Origin: JAEMQF01 sp031419715
Lineage (GTDB): Bacteria > Pseudomonadota > Gammaproteobacteria > Burkholderiales > Burkholderiaceae_C
Direction: 5' to 3'
Length of the DNA: 19,143 bases
Assembly: GCA_031419715.1 (NCBI GenBank)
Contig: JANOLJ010000133.1
Coordinates: forward strand, 1-19,143
Positions 14,071 through 19,143 of the stretch are shown here, piece by piece (the stretch's first letter is position 1; every line of letters starts with the position of its first letter). The translations under genes were made by a program, and so were the position numbers. The notes beneath the pieces are model-generated. The model worked only from the letters and a program-made list of their open reading frames with translations. It was not told the DNA's origin and ran no database searches.

Positions 14071-15429
14071 TCATCCTAGCCTGCGCGCCACGTCGATCGC
14101 CTGCTCGATGCGCTCGACGGCGTGCACCGTCAAGCCTTCAATAGCTCGGCGTGGCGCGTTCGCCTTGGGCACCAGGGCGACACTGAAGCCGAGTTTTGCG
14201 GCCTCCTTGAGCCGCTCCTGGCCACGCGGCGCGGGCCGCACTTCACCCGCCAGGCCGACCTCGCCGAAGGCAATGAAGCCCTTCGGCAGCGGCCGGCCGC
14301 GCAGGCTGCTTTGAATCGCCAGCATCACCGCCAGGTCGGCGGCGGGCTCGCTGATGCGCACGCCGCCGACCGCATTGACGAACACATCCTGGTCCAGGCA
14401 GGCGATGCCGGCGTGGCGGTGCAGCACAGCCAGCATCATCGCCAGGCGGTCCCGGTCCAGGCCCACGCTCAGGCGCCGCGGGCTCGGGCCGCCACTGTCT
14501 ACCAGCGCCTGCACCTCCACCAGCATCGGCCGCGTGCCTTCAATCGTGACGAGCACGCACGAGCCCGGCACCGGCTCCCCATGCGTCGACAGAAAAATCG
14601 CGCTCGGGTTCGACACGCCCTTCAGGCCGCGCTCCGTCATCGCGAACACGCCGATCTCGTTGATCGCGCCGAAGCGGTTCTTGATCGCACGCACCAAGCG
14701 AAAACTGCTGTGCGTATCGCCTTCGAAATAGAGCACGGTGTCGACGATGTGCTCCAGCACGCGCGGCCCGGCGAGCGCGCCGTCTTTCGTGACATGGCCG
14801 ACGAGGATGATCGAGACGCCGCTGCTCTTGGCCAACCGCGTCAGTTGCGCCGCGCACTCGCGCACCTGCGCCACCGACCCCGGCGCCGACGTGAGCTGTT
14901 CGCTGTAGACGGTCTGGATGCTGTCGATCACGCACACGCCGGGCTGCTCGGCGGCAATGGTCGCGGCGATCTTCTCCAACTGGATTTCCGCGATCACGCG
15001 CACCTGCGAGGCCTCCAAGCCGAGGCGCCGCGAGCGCAACGCCACCTGCGCGCCAGACTCCTCGCCCGTCACGTACAGCGTTCGAGCGCTGCGCGACAGG
15101 GCGTCGAGCGCTTGCAGTAGCAGCGTGGACTTGCCGATTCCCGGGTCGCCACCGATCAGCACCACGCCCCCGGCGACGATGCCGCCGCCGAGCACGCGAT
15201 CGAGTTCGTCGATGCCGGTGGGCTGACGCTCGATCTCCGTCGCCTCGATTTCCGACAGCGTGGCCACCGGCTGCGCCGCGACCAAGGCCTGGTAGCGGTG
15301 CTTGCCCGGCGTCTCGGCCACGCCTTCGATGAGCGAGTTCCACGCGCCGCAGCTCGGGCATTTGCCCAGCCATTTCGGGCTGGTGCCGCCGCATTCATTG
15401 CAGGTGTAGAGCGATTTCGCCTTGTTCAC
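14071..15429 (-). CDS. radA: DNA repair protein RadA
   Basis: This 452-residue RecA-like ATPase drives branch migration of recombination intermediates. The order is standard: an N-terminal zinc finger (Cys10, Cys13, Cys24, Cys27 in CNECG and CPSCG), Walker A GDPGIGKST (94-102), Walker B around VCVIDSIQT, the RadA motif KNRFG (250-254) and a C-terminal Lon-protease-like domain with GEVGLAGEVR. The start is GTG at 15429, which places the zinc finger at the expected position. No ATG lies close and the frame continues upstream into arfB. It lies 31 bases after the arfB stop. Confidence 0.95.
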   Translation of the reverse strand: MNKAKSLYTCNECGGTSPKWLGKCPSCGAWNSLIEGVAETPGKHRYQALVAAQPVATLSEIEATEIERQPTGIDELDRVLGGGIVAGGVVLIGGDPGIGKSTLLLQALDALSRSARTLYVTGEESGAQVALRSRRLGLEASQVRVIAEIQLEKIAATIAAEQPGVCVIDSIQTVYSEQLTSAPGSVAQVRECAAQLTRLAKSSGVSIILVGHVTKDGALAGPRVLEHIVDTVLYFEGDTHSSFRLVRAIKNRFGAINEIGVFAMTERGLKGVSNPSAIFLSTHGEPVPGSCVLVTIEGTRPMLVEVQALVDSGGPSPRRLSVGLDRDRLAMMLAVLHRHAGIACLDQDVFVNAVGGVRISEPAADLAVMLAIQSSLRGRPLPKGFIAFGEVGLAGEVRPAPRGQERLKEAAKLGFSVALVPKANAPRRAIEGLTVHAVERIEQAIDVARRLG

Positions 15430-15460
15430 CCCGGGACTGTAGCGGGCGTCGCGCGCGCCC

Positions 15461-15865
15461 TCACTCCTGCACTTTGCCGCGACCCGCCTTGACGCTGCTG
15501 CGCACGGCCTTACCTTCGAGGCGCCGCTCACGCGAGGCGCGCGTCGGTTTGGTCGGGCGGCGCACGCGTGGCACATGGGCCGCGGCTTCGAGCAACTCTT
15601 GCAGTCGCTCGATGGCGTCGCTGCGGTTCATGTCTTGGCTGCGATGCTGCTGGGCCTTGATGACCACCACCCCGTCGCTCGAGATGCGCGAGTCGGCCAT
15701 CGCCAGCAACCGTGCCTTCAGTTCCTCGGGCAAGGAGGAAGCCGCCACGTCAAACCGCAAGTGCACCGCACTCGACACCTTGTTGACGTTTTGCCCGCCG
15801 GCGCCTTGCGCGCGAACCGCCGTGATGTCGAGTTCCGACGCGACCAGTTCGAACGGAATGCGCAT
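15461..15865 (-). CDS. arfB: Alternative ribosome-rescue factor ArfB (peptidyl-tRNA hydrolase)
   Basis: This 134-residue class I release-factor-like protein frees peptides from stalled ribosomes. The GGQ motif is at 23-25 inside AQGAGGQNVNKVSSAVHLRFD, and the C-terminal tail (about 100-134) is rich in Lys and Arg, as needed to enter the empty mRNA channel. No codon-recognition domain is present, which separates it from RF1/RF2. The ATG overlaps the alr stop by one base (TGATG), fixing the start and suggesting coupling. Confidence 0.95.
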   Translation of the reverse strand: MRIPFELVASELDITAVRAQGAGGQNVNKVSSAVHLRFDVAASSLPEELKARLLAMADSRISSDGVVVIKAQQHRSQDMNRSDAIERLQELLEAAAHVPRVRRPTKPTRASRERRLEGKAVRSSVKAGRGKVQE

Positions 15866-16962
15866 CAATCCACGCGCACCGGCACGCGCGGCGCCAATGC
15901 ACACATCAACTCATAGCCCAGCGTTCCCGCGGCGTGCGCGATTTCATCGATGGGCAGCACGCCGCCGTGTGGCCCGTGGCCCCACAGCGTGACTTCGCTG
16001 CCGACATGGGCGTTCGGCAAGCCGGCCAGATCGACGGTGATCATGTCCATCGAGACGCGCCCGACGGTTCGGCTGCGCACGCCGTCCACCAGCACCGGCG
16101 TGGCAGTGGGCGCGACGCGCGGGTAACCGTCGGCATAGCCGCAGGCGGCGACGCCGATGCGCATCGGCGCCGACGCGGTGAAGCCGCTGCCATAGCCCAC
16201 AGCGTCGCCGGCCTTCAGGTCGCGCACCGCGATCAAATCGGCGCGCAGCGTCATCGCGCATTGCAAGTCCCACTGCGCGCTGCTGTGCACGGGATGGTCG
16301 GGCGACGAACCGTAGAGCATGATGCCGGGGCGCACCCAGTCGCCGCGGACCTCTGGCGCCGCAGGGGCGAACCGCAACAGCGCGGCGCTGTTGCAAAGGG
16401 AGCGCTCACCTGGCAGGTCGCGGGTCACTTCGTCGAACGCCGGCCATTGGCGGCTCACGCCTGCGGCACCGTCGGCGTCGGCGAAATGCGTCATCAGGGT
16501 CACCGCATCGACTTGGGTGAGGCCGCTCAGGCGCTGCCAGGCCGAGCGGTAGGCGTCGGCATTGAAGCCGAGCCGGTTCATGCCGCTGTTGAGCTTGAGG
16601 AAGACATGGTGCGCCGTGTTTGTCTTGTGCGCGGCGAGCCAGTCGATCTGGGCTTCTTGGTGCACCGTGTGCCACAGGCGCAGCTGCGAGCACAGCTCCA
16701 GGTCACGCGGCTCGAAACAGCCCTCGAGCAACAACACGGGTCCGCGCCAGCCGAGTGCGCGCACCCGTTGCGCCTCCGCAAGATCGAGCAGCGCAAACCC
16801 GTCAGCACCGCGCAGACCCGCATAAACGCGCTCGATGCCATGGCCGTAGGCGTTCGCCTTGACCACTGCCCAGACCTTGGCGTCGGGCGCCGCTTGCCGC
16901 GCGCGCGCCAGGTTGTGCGCCAGCGCATCGCTGTGAATCACGGCTTCGATGGGTCGCGGCAT
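15865..16962 (-). CDS. alr: Alanine racemase
   Basis: This 365-residue PLP enzyme interconverts L- and D-alanine, supplying D-Ala for peptidoglycan. The PLP lysine is Lys35 in VVKANAYGHG (33-42). The second catalytic Tyr lies in AVGYGSGF, and the C-terminal beta domain includes GRVSMDMITVDL. Length is typical for the family. It is divergent from the LplT-like transporter gene and is followed directly by arfB and radA. The ribosome binding site is weak, but the ATG begins right at the conserved N-terminus (RPIEAVIHSDALAHNL). Confidence 0.96.
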   Translation of the reverse strand: MPRPIEAVIHSDALAHNLARARQAAPDAKVWAVVKANAYGHGIERVYAGLRGADGFALLDLAEAQRVRALGWRGPVLLLEGCFEPRDLELCSQLRLWHTVHQEAQIDWLAAHKTNTAHHVFLKLNSGMNRLGFNADAYRSAWQRLSGLTQVDAVTLMTHFADADGAAGVSRQWPAFDEVTRDLPGERSLCNSAALLRFAPAAPEVRGDWVRPGIMLYGSSPDHPVHSSAQWDLQCAMTLRADLIAVRDLKAGDAVGYGSGFTASAPMRIGVAACGYADGYPRVAPTATPVLVDGVRSRTVGRVSMDMITVDLAGLPNAHVGSEVTLWGHGPHGGVLPIDEIAHAAGTLGYELMCALAPRVPVRVD

Positions 16963-17027
16963 GCACCGATTCTGCCAGCCGACCTGCGAAATGTGAGGGC
17001 ACGCTGCGGCGGCGCCTCAGGTCCGCG

Positions 17028-17036
17028 TGCTATAAC
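17028..17036 (+). promoter_or_regulatory. Extended -10 promoter element for the LplT-like gene
   Basis: TGCTATAAC is a TG-extended -10 element (hexamer TATAAC at 17031-17036), 59 bases before the start codon. No -35 match is seen at the normal distance, which extended -10 promoters tolerate. The alr promoter must lie on the other strand within the same 133-base gap; only weak 4-of-6 matches (CTCACA and CAGAAT) were seen there. Confidence 0.4.
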
Positions 17037-17095
17037 CGCGCCCGCAGGCCCTGCCTGCCCACCACCTTGGAAGCCTCGGGCGCAGCGACCAGCGA

Positions 17096-18373
17096 ATGAA
17101 AAAAGGCTTCTACACGATTATGTCGGCGCAGTTCTGCAGCTCGCTGGCAGACAACGCATTGCTCGTCGCGGCGATCGAGTTGCTCAAGTCCTCCGGTGCG
17201 CCGGGCTGGCAGGTGCCGGCGCTGACGCCAATGTTTGCGCTCTTCTACGTGATCCTCGCGCCCTTCGTCGGCGCGTTTGCCGACGCCGTGCCCAAAGGCA
17301 GGGTCATGTTCATTTCGAACGCGATCAAGGTGGTGGGCTGCCTGATGATGCTGTTCGGCACGCATCCGCTGATCGCCTATGCCGTCGTCGGCCTGGGCGC
17401 CGCGGCGTACTCGCCGGCCAAGTACGGCATCCTCACCGAGTTGTTGCCGCCCTCGCAGCTTGTCAAGGCGAACGGCTGGATCGAGGGCTTGACGATCGCC
17501 TCGATCATCCTAGGCATCCTTCTGGGGGGCCAGTTGGTCGGACCCGGCATCGCGCCCTTGCTGTTGGGCGTCGACGTGCCCGTGATCACAACGAGCATCG
17601 ACACCGGCCCCGAAGTGGCGATTGCCGCGTTGATCTTCGTCTACATCCTCGCGGCGATCTTCAACCTCTACATCCCACGCACCGACGCACCACTGCAAAC
17701 CCTGTCGCGCAACGCCGTGTTCCTGGTGCGCGACTTCTCGGCGTGCAATGCACGCCTGTGGGACGACAAACTGGGCCAGATTTCCCTGGCGACGACGACG
17801 ATCTTCTGGGGCGTGGGCGGCAACCTGCGCGTCATCGTGTTTCCCTGGGCCGCCGTGGCACTGGGCTATTCGACAACGCAGGCCTCGTCGCTGGCCGGTG
17901 TCGTGACGATCGGCATGGCGGCCGGCGCCGTATTCGCCTCGATGCGCATGCGCCTGGACCGCGCCACCTCGGTGATTCCGCTGGGCATCCTGATGGGCGT
18001 GCTCATCATCGGTCTGAACGCGATCCGCGACATCTGGGTCGCGGTGCCGTTCCTCATCCTGCTCGGCGCGGCCGGCGGTTTTCTGGTCGTGCCGATGAAT
18101 GCACTGCTGCAGCACCGCGGCCACAACTTGATGGGCGCGGGGCGTTCGATCGCCGTGCAGAATTTCAACGAACAGGCCTGCATCCTCGGCCTGGGCGCGT
18201 TCTACACCGGCATGACACGCTTGGGGCTGTCAGCGTTCACGGCGATTGCCGTGTTCGGCCTGGTCGTCGCGGGCGTGATGGAGCTGATCCGGCGCTGGCA
18301 CGCGCGCAATTGCGTGCGCCATCGCGATGAGATCGAGCGCCTGCTGGCAATCGCCAGGAGTGACAAGCACTGA
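17096..18373 (+). CDS. lplT: Lysophospholipid transporter LplT (MFS)
   Basis: A 425-residue, 12-helix major facilitator protein that in enterobacteria flips lysophospholipids back across the inner membrane for re-acylation. Family-specific segments are seen: MKKGFYTIMSAQFCSSLADNAL at the N-terminus, the loop PFVGAFADAVPKGRVM, AYSPAKYGILTELLPPSQLVKANGWIEG, and a long central loop after the sixth helix. Length and helix pattern are complete. In E. coli lplT overlaps the acyltransferase gene aas; here no aas is beside it. The start lacks a strong ribosome binding site. The stop codon lies inside a 14-bp hairpin. Confidence 0.92.
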   Translation: MKKGFYTIMSAQFCSSLADNALLVAAIELLKSSGAPGWQVPALTPMFALFYVILAPFVGAFADAVPKGRVMFISNAIKVVGCLMMLFGTHPLIAYAVVGLGAAAYSPAKYGILTELLPPSQLVKANGWIEGLTIASIILGILLGGQLVGPGIAPLLLGVDVPVITTSIDTGPEVAIAALIFVYILAAIFNLYIPRTDAPLQTLSRNAVFLVRDFSACNARLWDDKLGQISLATTTIFWGVGGNLRVIVFPWAAVALGYSTTQASSLAGVVTIGMAAGAVFASMRMRLDRATSVIPLGILMGVLIIGLNAIRDIWVAVPFLILLGAAGGFLVVPMNALLQHRGHNLMGAGRSIAVQNFNEQACILGLGAFYTGMTRLGLSAFTAIAVFGLVVAGVMELIRRWHARNCVRHRDEIERLLAIARSDKH

Positions 18374-18394
18374 CCGCGGCGCGGTCAGTGCTTG
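18364..18394. terminator. Perfect hairpin containing the lplT stop codon
   Basis: CAAGCACTGACCGC (18364-18377) and its exact reverse complement (18381-18394) form a 14-bp stem with a 3-base loop. The lplT TGA (18371-18373) lies inside the left arm. There is no T run. It sits between convergent genes and probably acts as a two-way terminator or 3'-end stabiliser. Confidence 0.65.
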
Positions 18395-18454
18395 CGTCAA
18401 AGGCCGCGAGCGCGCGGCTGCGCCAGTGCCTGCGCAGCGCCTGTTTGCCGTCAA

Positions 18455-18988
18455 TCAAGGCCCATAAGTCACCACCAGCGTCGCCTTGTCGATGCGCGCC
18501 TTCTTGAACCCCGGATCGGTGTTGCGCACGACCAGCTTGAAGCCGTTCGCGGCCGCGCTGCTTTGCACGATGGAACTCACATCCCAGGCCACGGTAGTCT
18601 CGTTCGTCACGTCGTGCACGACCGCCGGCACGAATGGAGCGGCGGTGACGGTCGGCGCATTCAGCGTACCGCTGCCGGCCTCGAGCACCAGCGCTTGGGC
18701 AGCGAACGTCGGCTCTTCATGGTGGGTCAGGTGCAGCGTCGCCTGCTTGATCGACCCGGCGGCGCTCAACTGATCGAACTGCAGCGACAGGAACTGACCT
18801 GACTCGACCTCGAAGTAGTTCAGGTCGTCGTCGGTGACGGTGTAAAGCCTGGCGTCGGCCACCAGCGTCTTCAGGTTCTTGCTGTCCCAGCCGTCAATCG
18901 GGTTCAGCGTCATCTGCGTGCCGTCGCCCGGCGGGTCGCCGGTGACGCATGAGGCGGTGCCGCTGTCGGTAAAGGTCTGGCCCGCCAC
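18455..18988 (-). CDS. Probable C-terminal fragment of an exported beta-rich protein, unidentified
   Basis: The frame codes for 177 residues from a GTG at 18988, and remains open to 19009 before an in-frame TAG at 19010-19012. Composition is rich in Thr, Asp, Ser, Val and Ala with few Cys and no membrane helix, as in extracellular beta-sandwich domains; FEVESGQFLSLQFDQL, ATLHLTHHEEP and ATLVVTYGP look like strands. There is no signal peptide and no ribosome binding site before the GTG, so I think the true N-terminus is missing and that this is the tail of a longer secreted or surface protein, broken near 19010. I do not recognise the family. Confidence 0.5.
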   Translation of the reverse strand: MAGQTFTDSGTASCVTGDPPGDGTQMTLNPIDGWDSKNLKTLVADARLYTVTDDDLNYFEVESGQFLSLQFDQLSAAGSIKQATLHLTHHEEPTFAAQALVLEAGSGTLNAPTVTAAPFVPAVVHDVTNETTVAWDVSSIVQSSAAANGFKLVVRNTDPGFKKARIDKATLVVTYGP

Positions 18989-19022
18989 CGGAACGAACTG
19001 CCAGTCATCCTATTTTCCTCAG

Positions 19023-19142
19023 TTACCCAGTCCCCAAGGCGGTCAGTCCGAGGTTCGGTTTTGGCGCGCAGGCCAATATTCGCTCGACGATGTAGCGCAC
19101 GAGGGCGAACCAGCGTTGGGGTTTGGTCAACTGCGGCGCAGT
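19023..19142 (-). CDS. C-terminal end of an unidentified gene, cut by the window edge
   Basis: A 39-codon frame enters from the edge and ends at TAA (19023-19025). Its translation, including the segment LTKPQRWFALVRYIVERIL, looks like real protein with a helical stretch, whereas the other minus-strand frames do not. It could be the end of a transposase or of an ordinary gene; too little is present to say. It lies directly upstream of the broken fragment at 18455-19009. Confidence 0.3.
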   Translation of the reverse strand, partial: TAPQLTKPQRWFALVRYIVERILACAPKPNLGLTALGTG

Positions 19143-19143
19143 G

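Noticed and set aside
14122..15120. Plus-strand open frame of 332 codons opposite radA
   Set aside because: Antisense shadow of radA, whose motifs are complete on the other strand.
15934..18330. Plus-strand open frame of 798 codons
   Set aside because: It runs antisense to alr and then out of frame through lplT. Its translation is rich in Arg, Ala and His with no family motifs, as expected of GC-rich shadow frames.
1..19143. CRISPR arrays, rRNA genes, complete insertion sequences, toxin-antitoxin or phage-defence genes
   Set aside because: No regularly spaced repeats, rRNA segments, intact transposase or recognisable defence domains were seen on either strand.

Overview
The window looks like chromosomal DNA from a GC-rich betaproteobacterium, most likely of the order Burkholderiales. 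This rests on protein resemblance, high G/C at third codon positions, and a compact minus-strand run (metallophosphoesterase, small membrane protein, ilvE, CHCC zinc finger, waaF, purU) of a kind I associate with that order. No GC value or database search was computed.

Left part (1-2645): the first codons of a minus-strand gene run off the edge. Divergent from it are three overlapping plus-strand genes: two alpha/beta-hydrolase-fold proteins resembling the exosortase-A-associated hydrolase 2/1 pair, then an Sfp-type phosphopantetheinyl transferase. The first hydrolase has lost its nucleophile serine and the second has Cys in that position. The set looks like an accessory module working on carrier-protein-bound acyl groups.

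Sugar-acid module (2661-5917): an RlpA-like lipoprotein gene and a uronate dehydrogenase gene (udh) on the minus strand, divergent from a D-2-hydroxyacid dehydrogenase and an HpcH/HpaI class II aldolase on the plus strand. Udh, the aldolase and the reductase fit the start and end of oxidative uronate/aldarate breakdown, but the middle steps and a transporter are not in the window. A strong hairpin ends the aldolase gene. Directly behind it lies a 3'-truncated major facilitator gene, which marks a past rearrangement.

Housekeeping part (6605-18373): tRNA-Arg(CCG) and a divergent membrane-anchored cytochrome c, then a long minus-strand series read from right to left. This is alr, arfB and radA; then, after a gene-poor gap of about 340 bases, a metallophosphoesterase, a small membrane protein, ilvE, a CHCC zinc finger, waaF, purU, an NTF2/SnoaL-like protein, a YheT-type hydrolase and an uncharacterised conserved protein. 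Many junctions overlap as ATGA or TGATG, suggesting translational coupling. Divergent from alr is an intact LplT-like lysophospholipid transporter, ending in a hairpin that contains its stop codon.

Right edge (18455-19143): a minus-strand, Asp/Thr-rich probable C-terminal fragment of a larger exported protein, whose reading frame breaks about 20 bases upstream of its first possible start. Behind it is the tail of an unidentified gene. This looks like another rearranged junction. I see no CRISPR array, rRNA, complete insertion sequence or recognisable defence system.
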